This document shows, one piece after another, positions 16,661-25,583 of a DNA stretch of 64,000 nt. The DNA is from Pseudooceanicola endophyticus. Lineage in GTDB: Bacteria > Pseudomonadota > Alphaproteobacteria > Rhodobacterales > Rhodobacteraceae. The stretch is from contig NZ_JAHIAB010000004.1 of NCBI RefSeq assembly GCF_018760365.1, forward strand, positions 310,001 to 374,000, read 5' to 3'. Made by a program: the position numbers and the translations under genes. Numbering within the stretch: the first letter of the stretch is position 1; the number at the start of each line of letters is the position of its first letter. Below the pieces are notes generated by a model. That model was not told the DNA's origin. It did no database searches and saw only the letters and a list, made by a program, of their open reading frames with translations.

Positions 16661-17310
16661 GGGGCGGGCGAAGCTCCGTTCTTGGCCTCGCGGTCCCAGA
16701 TCAGGCGGCTGTCGAAGGCCTGGGCCGAAAGCATGGTGAAGATGACGGACAGCGCGAAATAGAGCGCCGCCGGGCCGGGCTTGACCGAAACGATGCTGCC
16801 CAGCTGGACGAGGGACGACAGGATGGCGACGACGAAGACGTCGATCATGGACCAGCGTCCGATATATTCGACCAGTTCGTAAAGCTGCAAACGGCGGCGG
16901 GCCGACAACCGGGCGCGGTGGCGCACGCTGAGCGCCAGCAGGGCCACCACGCCGAACTTGCTGACCGGGATCAGCACCGAGGCCACCAGGATCACCAGCG
17001 CGATGGCATAGCTGCCGTGGTTGGCCAGTTCCACCGCGCCGCCGACGATGGTGTTTTCCTGGGTGAAGACCAGGGTGCGGGTCTGCAGCATCGGGTAGAC
17101 ATTGGCGGGCACGTAGCAGATCAGCCCGACCAGCCACCAGGCCCAGACCTTCTGGATCGATTTCGGATCGCGCGAGCGCAGCTTGTGGCCGCAGCGCCCG
17201 CAGCGGGGCGTGCCATCGGGCCAGACCCGACCGCAGCGGGTGCAGCCGATCAGGCCCATCTCGCGCGCGGATTTCAGCCCTCCAGGCGTTTCCATACCGT
17301 GTACCTGCAC
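16657..17310 (-). CDS. PqiA-like inner-membrane protein (second half-size paralog)
   Basis: A membrane protein of up to 217 residues with an N-terminal zinc-ribbon-like pair (CTRCGRVW and CGRCGHK) and four predicted helices, a half-size PqiA domain. Family hallmarks include YVPANVYPMLQT and the stretch around RWSMIDVFVVAILSSL. It overlaps the paralog upstream if the first ATG (17310) is used; an internal ATG at 17259 would place it 15 bases after that gene's stop, with GGAGGG in between, and may be the true start. E. coli PqiA contains two such domains in one chain; here they are two genes. Confidence 0.82.
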   Translation of the reverse strand: MQVHGMETPGGLKSAREMGLIGCTRCGRVWPDGTPRCGRCGHKLRSRDPKSIQKVWAWWLVGLICYVPANVYPMLQTRTLVFTQENTIVGGAVELANHGSYAIALVILVASVLIPVSKFGVVALLALSVRHRARLSARRRLQLYELVEYIGRWSMIDVFVVAILSSLVQLGSIVSVKPGPAALYFALSVIFTMLSAQAFDSRLIWDREAKNGASPAP

Positions 17311-17924
17311 ATGAGCGTGTCCTGGACGACGACCAGGACAACGAGGATCGAGAACAGCCAGAAGGCCGGGCCCAGGTCCACCTGGGCCAGCGCCGAGATC
17401 TTGATCAGCGCGACGGCGCAGCCGACGGCAAAGACCTCGGCCATGGACCAGGGGCGCAGGTGCTCGGCCAGGCGGAAGGCGCGGGATGCGCCGGGCCAGG
17501 GGGTGCGGTTGCGCACCAGCGGGATCAGCACGTAGATCACCAGAATCGCCCGCAGCGCCGGGATGAAGACGATGAGCGCGGCCAGCGCGAAGGACAGCAG
17601 CAGCAGCAGCGCGCCCGAGGAATTGAAGGCCAGCGCCGCATCCAGGATCGAGCTGCGGTTGGACAGCCCGTTGGTCGAGATCGCCAGGAAGGGCGTGATC
17701 GTCGCCGCCACCACCAGGAACAGCACCGAAAGCGCCACCGCGATGATCCGCTTGCCGGCGCTCTGGCGCGGCGCGATCAGCACGTGGTGGCAGCGCGTGC
17801 AGGTGGCCCGCTGGTTGATCCCGGGGGCCGTGCCCACATGATAGACCGCGTCGCAGCGCGGGCAGGCGATCAGCGCATCCAGCGACGGCGCCGGGCGATC
17901 AGAGGCGGGCAGGGGCTGGGACAT
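17274..17924 (-). CDS. PqiA-like inner-membrane protein (first half-size paralog)
   Basis: 216 residues from the ATG at 17924 (MSQPLPASDR). The N-terminal cysteine pairs CPRCDAVYHV and CTRCHHV are a zinc ribbon, followed by four hydrophobic helices including ATITPFLAISTNG and PWSMAEVFAVGCAVALIKI. It is the first gene of the operon pqiA-pqiA-pqiB-pqiC. The two half-size PqiA proteins probably form the inner-membrane part that feeds lipid into PqiB. In Rhodobacteraceae the split arrangement appears common, but I cannot verify this. Confidence 0.82.
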   Translation of the reverse strand: MSQPLPASDRPAPSLDALIACPRCDAVYHVGTAPGINQRATCTRCHHVLIAPRQSAGKRIIAVALSVLFLVVAATITPFLAISTNGLSNRSSILDAALAFNSSGALLLLLSFALAALIVFIPALRAILVIYVLIPLVRNRTPWPGASRAFRLAEHLRPWSMAEVFAVGCAVALIKISALAQVDLGPAFWLFSILVVLVVVQDTLMCRYTVWKRLEG

Positions 17925-18065
17925 CGGACTGCGGCAGGGCTGCGGGTTCCTTGCAGGGGAAGCTGGCGGACCGGGCCCCGCGGGGCGCAGCGGTCCAGGG
18001 TTCCCCGACATGGTAGCACCTCGGCGCGGCGCGCCAAGGGGCCGGGACAAATTGCTGCCGCAGCG

Positions 18066-19616
18066 TCAGCGCCGCAGCCTTTCCAGCAGGGTGTAGGAGC
18101 CGAAGCCATCGGGCACGGCGCCGATGCTGCGCTGGTAGGCGCGGATCGCGGCGACGCTGCGCCCGCCCAGGATGCCATCGACGCCACCGGTGTCGTAGCC
18201 GCGCCGGGTCAGCAGGGCCTGCATCTCCTGACGCTCGCGGCGGGTCAGGCCGCGTTCGCCCTTCGGCCAGTCATGGGCCAGCGGCCCGGCGCCGGCGATC
18301 CGGTCCCCCAGCAGCCCCACCGCCAGCGCGTAGCTGTCGGCGTTGTTGTAGCGCTTGATGACGTCGAAGTTCTTGAACACCAGGAAGGCGGGGCCATTGG
18401 CGCCGGTCAGCATCAGCAGCTCGGCCGGACCGTAATCGCGCAGCTCTTTCGAGACCGGCCGCACGCCAAGCGCGGCCCATTGCCGGGCGGATTTCTTCGG
18501 CCCGTTCGCCAGGCCGTAATCGAAGCCGCGCGGCAGCTGCACCTCCATGCCCCAGGGCTGGCCGGGCTGCCAGCCGAAGCGCTTCAGATAGGCCGCCGAG
18601 GAGGCCAGCGCATCGGTCGGATCGTCGGACCAGATGTCGCGCCGCCCGTCGCCGGTGAAATCCACCGCGTAATCCAGATAGGAGGTCGGCATGAACTGGG
18701 TATGCCCCATGGCCCCCGCCCAGGATCCCACCATGCGCTCGGGCGTGGTGTCGCCGTGCTGGACGATCTTCAGCAGCGCGATCAGCTGCGCCTCGTAGAA
18801 ATCGCGGCGCCGCCCCTCGTAGGCCAGCGTCGCCATGGAGGAGATCAGCGGCGTCTTGCCCCGGTGCGAGCCGTAGTTGCTCTCCATCCCCCAGATCGCG
18901 GCAACATATTGCGACTGCACGCCGTAATGATTCTGGATCGCCGAGAAGGTGCGGGAATATTGCCGGTAGGCATCGCGGCCATTGCCGACACGGGTGTCGG
19001 AGACGGCGCTCGACATGTAGTCGCCCACGCCCTTGGTGAATTCCGCCTGGTTCTGGTCCTTGCGGATCACGTCGGGCAGCAGCTGGACATGGCGGAAGGC
19101 CCGGTCGAAGGCCGCAGAGGAGACCCCCTTGGCCATGGCGCGGCCCTTGAAGCTGCGCAGCCAGCGGTTGAAGCCCGGATCCATCGAGGCCTGCACGACC
19201 TGCGCCTCGGGCTCCGGGCGCGGTGCTTCGGCCTGCTGGCGCAGCAGGGCGGGACGGGGTTTCGGGCGCAGGCTCTCGTCCAGGCGCTCGACCGCCGCCA
19301 CCACCGGCACCACGGAGGTCTGCGGCGCTTCGGGGGCCGCCGCCCGGGCCTGCAGATGCGCCGGGGGCGCCTTCGGCTCGATCTTGACGGGTTCGGCAGA
19401 GGCGGTGCGCACCGGCGCGCTGCGGGACGGGCTCTCCAGCCCGAGCTGGCTCATCGTGGCGGCGGCCAGAGCCGCGGCATCGTCCTGCGCCAGCGGGGCG
19501 GATTGGGCCGACCTGAGCTTGGGGCGCAGCGACTCGACCGGCGCCTGTTCCAGCGCGGCGGCGGCCTCGGGCAGAAGAAGAAACAGAAGGGGGGTCGCCT
19601 TCAGGATGTGACGCAT
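18066..19616 (-). CDS. Lytic murein transglycosylase, MltB family with C-terminal peptidoglycan-binding domain
   Basis: A 516-residue periplasmic enzyme. The signal peptide is short (ATPLLFLLLPEAAAA). Residues 20-135 are a low-complexity linker rich in Ala, Pro and Arg. The SLT_2 catalytic domain follows, with the catalytic Glu in AAIWGMESNYGSHRG (near residue 245) and the typical AGAMGHTQFMPTSYL. The last 70 residues are a PG_binding_1 domain (LLTRRGYDTGGVDGILGGRS). It cleaves the MurNAc-GlcNAc bond with 1,6-anhydro product formation. It reads in the same direction as rnr, separated by a perfect 15-bp inverted repeat. Confidence 0.9.
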   Translation of the reverse strand: MRHILKATPLLFLLLPEAAAALEQAPVESLRPKLRSAQSAPLAQDDAAALAAATMSQLGLESPSRSAPVRTASAEPVKIEPKAPPAHLQARAAAPEAPQTSVVPVVAAVERLDESLRPKPRPALLRQQAEAPRPEPEAQVVQASMDPGFNRWLRSFKGRAMAKGVSSAAFDRAFRHVQLLPDVIRKDQNQAEFTKGVGDYMSSAVSDTRVGNGRDAYRQYSRTFSAIQNHYGVQSQYVAAIWGMESNYGSHRGKTPLISSMATLAYEGRRRDFYEAQLIALLKIVQHGDTTPERMVGSWAGAMGHTQFMPTSYLDYAVDFTGDGRRDIWSDDPTDALASSAAYLKRFGWQPGQPWGMEVQLPRGFDYGLANGPKKSARQWAALGVRPVSKELRDYGPAELLMLTGANGPAFLVFKNFDVIKRYNNADSYALAVGLLGDRIAGAGPLAHDWPKGERGLTRRERQEMQALLTRRGYDTGGVDGILGGRSVAAIRAYQRSIGAVPDGFGSYTLLERLRR

Positions 19617-19640
19617 GATGGGAAAAATCCGGCTGCTCGT

Positions 19641-19693
19641 GGATTTCAGGCTTTTGTGTTTTTAAGGATGGTAAACCGAAAAGCCTGAAATCC
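19641..19693. repeat. Perfect 15-bp inverted repeat between rnr and the transglycosylase gene
   Basis: GGATTTCAGGCTTTT (19641-19655) pairs with AAAAGCCTGAAATCC (19679-19693) around a 23-base AT-rich loop. It starts 25 bases before the transglycosylase ATG and ends 43 bases after the rnr stop. There is no T-tract after either arm, so a simple terminator is less likely than a 5' leader structure or a large operator. Confidence 0.8.
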
Positions 19694-19735
19694 AAAGCCT
19701 TGCAGCCGGGGAATTTCACGTCTGCGAAGACCCGC

Positions 19736-22039
19736 TCACTTCTGCGTGCGGGTCCGCTTTACTTTCTTCGCGGTCTTGCTGTCCTTGCGCTTCTGGCGGA
19801 CCAGATTGGGCTTGGAACGCGTGGTGCCCGGACGGTTCGGCGCCCCCTTGCCGTAGCTTTTCCTGCGCCCGCCGCGCCGCGACGGCCCGTGCTGCACCGT
19901 GGCGCCGTCCAGCTCGATCAGCTCCAGCTCCAGCCCGCCGGTCACCGGCACGGCCTCGGCCAGCTTGACGGTGACCCGCATCCCCGGCGCCACCAGCATC
20001 CCGGTGTCGGCGCCCATCAGGGTCATTTCCTCGCGGTCGAAATGGAAGAACTCGGAGCCCAGCGAGCGGATCGGCACCAGCCCGTCGGCGCCGGTTTCAT
20101 CCAGCCGCACGAAGGCGCCGAAGCGCGCCACGCCGCTGATCCGACCGGTGAATTCATTGCCCACCCGTTCGCTCAGGTAGGCGGCCAGGTAGCGGTCGGT
20201 GGTGTCGCGTTCGGCCATCATCGACTTGCGCTCGGTCTCGGAAATATGCGTCGCGGTGCCTTCCAGCCGCTCGACATCCTCCGCCGACAGCCCGTCCTTG
20301 CCCCAGCGGTGCACGTTGATCAGGCCGCGATGCACGATCAGGTCGGAATAGCGCCGGATGGGCGAGGTGAAATGCGCGTAGTTCTGCAGCGCCAGGCCGA
20401 AGTGGCCAAAGTTCACCGGCGCGTAATAGGCCTGCATCATCGAGCGCAGGGTCGCCATGTTGATCAGCTCGGCCTGGTCGGTGCCGGCGGCCTGGTTCAG
20501 CAGCCGGTTGATATGCGCCGTCTTCAGCACCTGGCCCTTGGCCAGCTTGAAACCGGCGGCATCGGCGGTCTCGCGCAGCGCCTCCAGCTTTTCGGGGCTG
20601 GGTTCCTCGTGGACCCGGAACAGCAGCGGAGAGTTCTTCGCGATCAGGGTCTCGGCGGCGGCGACATTGGCCAGCACCATGAATTCCTCGATCAGCTTGT
20701 GGGCATCCAGCCGGTCGCGGAACCGCACGGAGCTGACCTGGCCGTCCTCGGACAGCTCGATCTTGCGTTCCGGCAGGTCCAGGTCCAGCGGCTGGCGCGC
20801 CTCGCGGGCGGCGCGCAGGGCGGCATAGGCACCGTAGAGCGGCTTCAGCACGTCCTCCAGCAGCGGCCCGGTCTTGTCGTTGGGCTGGCCGTCGATGGCG
20901 GCCTGCACCTCTTCGTAGGACAGCGACGCGGCGGATCGCATCAGCCCGCGCTGGAAGCGGTGGCTCAGCTTGTGGCCCTGGGCGTCGATCTTCATGCAGA
21001 CGGCGATGCAGGCGCGCGGCACGCCCTCGTGCAGCGAACACAGGTCCCCCGACAGCCGGTCCGGCAGCATCGGCACGACCCGGTCGGGGAAGTAGCTGGA
21101 ATTGCCGCGCTGGCGCGCCTCGCGATCCAGCGCCGATCCCGGCGTCACGTAATGCGCCACATCGGCGATCGCGACCCAGAGCAGGAAGCCGCCGGGGTTC
21201 TTCGGATCGGGATCGGCCTCGGCATAGCAGGCGTCATCGTGGTCGCGCGCATCCGAAGGGTCGATGGTGACCAGCGGCATGTCGCGCATGTCCTCGCGCC
21301 CCGAGAGGCCGGCGGGCTTCATGCGGTCGGCCTCGGCGATCACCTCATCGGGGAAGGCGTCGCGGATGCCGTGCTGGTGGATGGCGATCAGGCTGACGGC
21401 CTTCGGTGCGGTCGGATCGCCCAGCCGCGCGACGATGCGGGCGCGCGGCAGGCCCATGCGGGCCTTGGGCCCGGCCTGCTCGGCCTCGACCAGCTCGCCG
21501 TCCTTTGCCCCGTGGGTGGCGCCCTCGGGGACCAGCCATTCCTTGTCCTGGCCCTTCTCGATGGGCACGATCCGCCCCCCTTCGGAGCCCTGCCGGAACA
21601 CGCCCAGAATCCGCGTGGGGTTCTGGCCGATCTTGCGGATCAGCCGCGCCTCGTAGGCATTCTCGCCCTCGATCGGGGTGACCTTGCCCAGGATGCGATC
21701 CCCGGCGCCAAGCGCGGGATCGCTGTCGCGCAGCACCAGATGCACCACGGGTTCCGGGCCCTCGCCCTGCCATTCCAGCGGCTTCGCGGTCAGGTCGCCA
21801 TCGGCATCCGGCGCGTTCACCTGCAACACCGAGACCGGCGGCAGCCGGTCCGGATCGCGATAGGTCTTGTGGCGTTTCGCCAGCACGCCCTCGGCCTCCA
21901 GCTCCTTCAGCAGGCGCTTGAGGTCGATGCGGGCCTGGCCCTTGATGCCAAAGGCCTTGGCGATGTCGCGCTTTGCGGTCTGGGTCGGATGCTCGGAGAT
22001 CCAGTCGAGGATGTCCTGCCGGGAAGGAAGCTGTGCCAT
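19736..22039 (-). CDS. rnr: Ribonuclease R
   Basis: A 767-residue 3'-5' exoribonuclease that degrades structured RNA. The N-terminal helix-turn-helix part (LPSRQDILDWISEHP) is followed by cold-shock-like domains and the RNB catalytic domain with the metal-binding sequence DPSDARDHDDACYAEADPD. An S1 domain (FTGRISGVARFGAFVRLDE) comes next, then a Lys/Arg-rich tail ending KRTRTQK. The ATG at 22039 (MAQLPSRQD) was chosen because the HTH begins directly after it. It reads in the same direction as the transglycosylase downstream. Confidence 0.93.
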   Translation of the reverse strand: MAQLPSRQDILDWISEHPTQTAKRDIAKAFGIKGQARIDLKRLLKELEAEGVLAKRHKTYRDPDRLPPVSVLQVNAPDADGDLTAKPLEWQGEGPEPVVHLVLRDSDPALGAGDRILGKVTPIEGENAYEARLIRKIGQNPTRILGVFRQGSEGGRIVPIEKGQDKEWLVPEGATHGAKDGELVEAEQAGPKARMGLPRARIVARLGDPTAPKAVSLIAIHQHGIRDAFPDEVIAEADRMKPAGLSGREDMRDMPLVTIDPSDARDHDDACYAEADPDPKNPGGFLLWVAIADVAHYVTPGSALDREARQRGNSSYFPDRVVPMLPDRLSGDLCSLHEGVPRACIAVCMKIDAQGHKLSHRFQRGLMRSAASLSYEEVQAAIDGQPNDKTGPLLEDVLKPLYGAYAALRAAREARQPLDLDLPERKIELSEDGQVSSVRFRDRLDAHKLIEEFMVLANVAAAETLIAKNSPLLFRVHEEPSPEKLEALRETADAAGFKLAKGQVLKTAHINRLLNQAAGTDQAELINMATLRSMMQAYYAPVNFGHFGLALQNYAHFTSPIRRYSDLIVHRGLINVHRWGKDGLSAEDVERLEGTATHISETERKSMMAERDTTDRYLAAYLSERVGNEFTGRISGVARFGAFVRLDETGADGLVPIRSLGSEFFHFDREEMTLMGADTGMLVAPGMRVTVKLAEAVPVTGGLELELIELDGATVQHGPSRRGGRRKSYGKGAPNRPGTTRSKPNLVRQKRKDSKTAKKVKRTRTQK

Positions 22040-22100
22040 TGTGCCGCCATACCACGCCGCCGTATCCTGGTCATCGCGAAAAGCAGCGCCGCCCCCTCTC

Positions 22101-22161
22101 CATTTTCTTGTTCCAAATACCTCGGGGGAGTCGCGCAGCGCGCGACGGGGGCAGCGCCCCC
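22101..22161. repeat. Intergenic repeat, family B (copy B1)
   Basis: Left to right: CATTTTCTTGTTCCAAATAC, CTCGGGGGA, hairpin GTCGCGC-AGC-GCGCGAC (22130-22146), hairpin GGGGGC-AGC-GCCCCC (22147-22161). Copy B2 at 60888-60948 has the same order with two changed bases in the loops. It lies upstream of rnr. The rest of the 22040-22323 gap shows nothing else that I recognise. Confidence 0.8.
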
Positions 22162-22323
22162 GGCCCGCTTTCCACCCCGCGCGCACGCCCCGCATCAGAC
22201 CGGTGCATCCGGCACAGGCATCCCCTGGCATACCGGTCGCCGCCGCAGGTCCGCCCCGCAGATTCCCGTTGCCTCCTTGCCGCCGTGCCGCAAACTGGTC
22301 CGACCCGCAAGGAAAGCCCGAAG

Positions 22324-23058
22324 ATGCCCCAAGACGATCTCCTCGCCGAGCTTGCCGCCTGGGACTGGCAGGAAGGACAGGCCATCGCCATTTCCGCCCA
22401 GCTCGAAGCGCAGATCTGATCTCTGGCTGCGGCCAGTTCTTTCCGCAAAGCGGTGCTGTCGCGCGGGCGGAAGGCTCTCTTCGACACCTGTGCGCTGGAA
22501 CAGACCGCCGAGGCCCTGTTGCCCGCCGCGCCCGATGTCGGCGGCGGTCTCGATCTTGCGACACAGGATCTTGAGGTGCTCTGGCTGATCGTTTCGGCGC
22601 TGGCCCTGTGCCAGGATGCCGGGCTGCGCGCCCTCTACGAGGCCGGAGAGCTTGAGGTCGCCGCCGCCCTGTCGGCCCGTCAGGCGCAGGAGCTGATGGC
22701 GCTGCTGCGGCCGCTCGGCGCGGATGGGCTGGCGCGTCGCGTGGCCGCCGGGATCGCGTTCGAGGACCGCGCCGCGCTGCGCCAGAGGGTGCTGCCGCAG
22801 GCGCAGACCCTGCTGGGCGGCCTGAGAGAGAGCGTCGGCGGATTGCATGGCCGGTCGCTGCTGACCCGGGAGCTGATCGACCGGGGCCATTCCGGTCCGG
22901 CCTACCTGCGTGCCATCGAGGCCGAGCAGGAGGCGCCCTTCCTCTTCCTGCCAAGCTCCGGGGGCGCGCCGGAACGGGCCGTGGCTAGAGCGGCAGAACC
23001 AGCGCCATCTCCCGGTGCGGCACCCCGCCGCCGTCGTATTCCGGGCCGCTGGTGGTAA
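22324..23058 (+). pseudogene. Unrecognised ORF interrupted by an in-frame TGA
   Basis: A frame with normal high-GC codon use starts at ATG 22324 (MPQDDLLAELAAWDWQ), hits TGA at 22417-22419 after 31 codons, and continues in the same frame (SLAAASSFRKAVLS) through 22453 to a stop at 23058. The simplest reading is a CGA-to-TGA nonsense change in a gene of about 220-240 codons. Alternatively the real gene begins at ATG 22453. The last 70 bases overlap the GNAT gene on the other strand and encode a basic tail that looks non-coding, so the original end was probably near 22985. The body is helical, with repeated Leu/Ala; I recognise no family. Confidence 0.4.
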
Positions 23059-23416
23059 AGCCCAGGCCCTCGTAAAAGCCCATCGCCTGCACCTGGGCAC
23101 CCAGCACGATGCGCCTGTGGCCCCGGGCGGCCAGCTGCGCGATCCCCTCGCGCACCAGCGCCGCGCCAAGGCCGGTGCCGCGTGCCGGTGCCAGCACGCA
23201 GATCCGTCCGATCCGCCCATCCGCGCCCTCGTCCAGCAGCCGCGCGGTGCCCAGGGCCACGCCGTCCAGGCGGGCCAGCAGATGCACGGCGCCCGCGTCC
23301 AGCGCATCCCATTCGTCGGCCTCGGAAAAGCCCTGTTCCTCGATGAAGACCTTGCGCCGCAGGGCGAAGCAGTCCGCGGGATCCGCGACCGCCTCGATCC
23401 GCAGCGTGCCGCTCAT
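22985..23416 (-). CDS. GNAT family N-acetyltransferase (ElaA-like)
   Basis: A 143-residue acetyl-CoA-dependent acyltransferase. The N-terminal sequence [20 protein letters not shown] is typical of ElaA-like GNAT proteins. The acetyl-CoA pyrophosphate loop lies in [19 protein letters not shown], and the C-terminal strand contains [10 protein letters not shown]. The substrate is unknown. The ATG overlaps the dapE stop by four bases (ATGA), so it is translated from the dapE transcript; that does not by itself imply a role in lysine synthesis. Confidence 0.85.
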   Translation of the reverse strand: MSGTLRIEAVADPADCFALRRKVFIEEQGFSEADEWDALDAGAVHLLARLDGVALGTARLLDEGADGRIGRICVLAPARGTGLGAALVREGIAQLAARGHRRIVLGAQVQAMGFYEGLGFTTSGPEYDGGGVPHREMALVLPL

Positions 23417-24564
23417 GCGAAGTAGTCCTTCAGGATGCGGGCGTAGATGCCCTTCAGCTGGGTGATCTGTTCGACCGGGACACGTTCGTCCACCTGGTGC
23501 ATGGTCTGGCCGACCAGGCCGAATTCCACCACCGGGCAGTGATCCTTGACGAAACGCGCGTCCGAGGTTCCGCCCGAGGTCGACATCTCGGGCACAACGC
23601 CGGTCTCGGCCTCGACGGATTTCGCCACCAGCGTCGACAGTTCGCCCGGGGGCGTCAGGAAGCTTTCGCCCGAGATCTTGATCTCGCAGTCGATCTGGAT
23701 GCCGAAGTTGCGGCTGACGTCCTGGGCCTCGCGCTTCAGCCACTGGCTGAGCTCGGCGCCGCTATGGGCATCGTTGAAGCGGATGTTGACGGCGGCCTTG
23801 CACTGCGCCGGGATCACGTTGGTGGCGCGGTTGCCGGTGTCGAACTGCACCACCGCCAGGGTCGAGGCGTCGAAATGATCGGTGCCCTCGTCCAGCGTCG
23901 CGCTGGCCAGCCGGTCGATCAGCCGCGCCATCGCGGGCAGCGGGTTCTTCGCCTTGTGCGGATAGGCCGAATGGCCCTGCTTGCCGGTCGCCGTGAACCA
24001 GCAGGTCATGGAGCCGCGCCGGCCGATCTTCATCATCTCGCCCATGGTCTCGGGGCAGGTGGGTTCGCCGACCAGGCAGGCGGACATCGCCTCGCCCTCG
24101 GTCTGCATCCAGTCCAGCAGGGCGATGGTGCCGTCATGGGCATCGCCTTCCTCGTCGCCGGTGATCGCCAGGATCACCGCGCCGTCGGGGGGCGTCTGGC
24201 GGACGAAATCCACCGCAGCGGCGGCAAAGGCGGCAACGCCGGTCTTCATGTCGGTGGCGCCGCGCCCCCAGAGGATGCCGTCCTTGATCGCGCCGCCGAA
24301 GGGATCGACCGTCCAGGCGGCCGCATCGCCCACCGGCACCACGTCGGTATGGCCGTTGAAGCCGAAGCTGCGGGCATGGCCCTTGGCGCCCCAGCGGGCA
24401 TAGAGGTTCGAGGTGCCGTTGCGATCGACCCGGGTGCAGGTGAACCCGGCGCCCGACAGCAGGCCTTCCAGCAGGACCAGCGCACCGCCTTCCTCGGGGG
24501 TGACCGAGGGGCAGCGGATCAGATCGGCACTGAGCGCAACGGGATCGACGGGGGCATGCGACAT
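23413..24564 (-). CDS. dapE: Succinyl-diaminopimelate desuccinylase
   Basis: A 383-residue M20-family zinc amidohydrolase that releases succinate from N-succinyl-LL-2,6-diaminopimelate in the lysine and peptidoglycan pathway. Metal ligands and catalytic residues are visible: His72/Asp74 in [12 protein letters not shown], Asp105 in RGATDMKTG, and Glu138/Glu139 in [19 protein letters not shown] and a C-terminal His ([11 protein letters not shown]) complete the family pattern. The ATG at 24564 has AAAGGAGAG upstream and begins [10 protein letters not shown]. dapD, which acts earlier in the same pathway, lies 1 kb upstream on the same strand. Confidence 0.94.
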   Translation of the reverse strand: MSHAPVDPVALSADLIRCPSVTPEEGGALVLLEGLLSGAGFTCTRVDRNGTSNLYARWGAKGHARSFGFNGHTDVVPVGDAAAWTVDPFGGAIKDGILWGRGATDMKTGVAAFAAAAVDFVRQTPPDGAVILAITGDEEGDAHDGTIALLDWMQTEGEAMSACLVGEPTCPETMGEMMKIGRRGSMTCWFTATGKQGHSAYPHKAKNPLPAMARLIDRLASATLDEGTDHFDASTLAVVQFDTGNRATNVIPAQCKAAVNIRFNDAHSGAELSQWLKREAQDVSRNFGIQIDCEIKISGESFLTPPGELSTLVAKSVEAETGVVPEMSTSGGTSDARFVKDHCPVVEFGLVGQTMHQVDERVPVEQITQLKGIYARILKDYFA

Positions 24565-24649
24565 CTGGGACTCTCCTTTGACGCGCATGGCTAGCGCCTT
24601 TCCGGCACGAAGCAAAGCCCCGCCCCTGAAAGACCCTGTCACGTCACTG

Positions 24650-25009
24650 TCAATGAACGGTGTCGCCCGGTTCTCCGGCATCATCGTAGAACGGCGTCAT
24701 CTGCGCCACGATGACCGAGTTCTCTTCCAGCGCGCGCTGCATCAGCTCGCGCTCTTCCTCGGGGATGTCATGGCCTTCTTCCAGCCGCTCCTCGAGCGAG
24801 CCGTAGCCCGAGACATCCAGCGGTGCGAGGTCCGCCTGCTTGAGGATCGCCACCGTCTCGCGGACGGCCTCGGCCTCGTCGACGCCGGAGGCGTAGCACA
24901 TCAGCGCGGCGCCGGTGCTGTCCTCGGGCAGGCCGTCGCCCTCGTGCCGGCCGACCTCGACCAGCAGCGTGTAGACCTGTTGCTTGCGTGGGGTCTTGTC
25001 CTTGGCCAT
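24650..25009 (-). CDS. Conserved small acidic protein of unknown function
   Basis: A 119-residue acidic soluble protein from the ATG at 25009 ([16 protein letters not shown]). The sequence contains [25 protein letters not shown] and [24 protein letters not shown] segments with predicted alpha/beta character and no signal peptide or membrane helix. It lies between the GlsB-like membrane protein and dapE on the same strand, 85 bases before dapE. I do not recognise a functional family. Confidence 0.65.
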   Translation of the reverse strand: MAKDKTPRKQQVYTLLVEVGRHEGDGLPEDSTGAALMCYASGVDEAEAVRETVAILKQADLAPLDVSGYGSLEERLEEGHDIPEEERELMQRALEENSVIVAQMTPFYDDAGEPGDTVH

Positions 25010-25166
25010 AGCGCCCTCCGTGGTTGCGGCGGCTGTCCCAGATCGCGGCGCGGAAGTAAAGGGGGCGATGCGGCAGGCGGGGGCGGTCGCCGGACCTCGG
25101 ACAGCCAAACGCCCGCGCCGGGGCGGGCGCGGGCGGGCATGTCGGGGGCGTCGGACCCGCCGGGCG

Positions 25167-25418
25167 TCAGACGCGCCGCAGGGCGCGGGTCAGGGCGATC
25201 AGCAGGCAGGCGCCGATCACGCCGACGATCAGCTGGCCGAACCAGCCGCCCAGGGTGCTGCCGACGATGGCCAGCAGCAGGAAGTTCATCACCACGGCGC
25301 CGACGATCCCGAGGATGATGTTCAGGATCAGGCCCATGCTGGAGCTCATGATCTTTTCTGCGATCCAGCCCGCGATGGCACCGACGATGATCGCCGCAAT
25401 CCAGCCAAGTCCTGCCAT
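25167..25418 (-). CDS. GlsB/YeaQ/YmgE family stress-response membrane protein
   Basis: An 83-residue, very hydrophobic protein with three Gly-rich helices (WIAAIIVGAIAGWIAEKIM, then LILNIILGIVGAVVMNFLLL and GQLIVGVIGACLLIALTRAL). The Gly-spaced first helix with AGWIAEKIM is typical of this family, formerly called transglycosylase-associated proteins, which is often induced by stress. A precise function is not established. It lies in a minus-strand run between dapD and the small acidic protein. Confidence 0.88.
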   Translation of the reverse strand: MAGLGWIAAIIVGAIAGWIAEKIMSSSMGLILNIILGIVGAVVMNFLLLAIVGSTLGGWFGQLIVGVIGACLLIALTRALRRV

Positions 25419-25527
25419 TGGTCTTTCCTTTCGTTGATCTCCGGGCCGCCTCTGGGGCGGGTCGCAAGGTCAACGCGGCGGCAGGGGAAATGTTCCCGCG
25501 GGGCGCGCGGGCGGGTCGGCGCATGCA

Positions 25528-25560
25528 AAGGGCCCGAAGGCGGTCTGCCTCCGGGCCCTT
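25528..25560 (-). terminator. Intrinsic terminator after dapD
   Basis: AAGGGCCCG (25528-25536) pairs with CGGGCCCTT (25552-25560), with an inner AGGC/GCCT pair and a short loop. It lies 24 bases past the dapD stop on the minus strand. Confidence 0.7.
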
Positions 25561-25583
25561 CCGATGTCTGCCTGCGGGCGCGA

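Noticed and set aside
22417-22419. In-frame TGA as a possible selenocysteine codon
   Set aside because: No selenoprotein family, Cys-aligned motif or convincing SECIS hairpin is seen after it. A CGA-to-TGA nonsense change is simpler.
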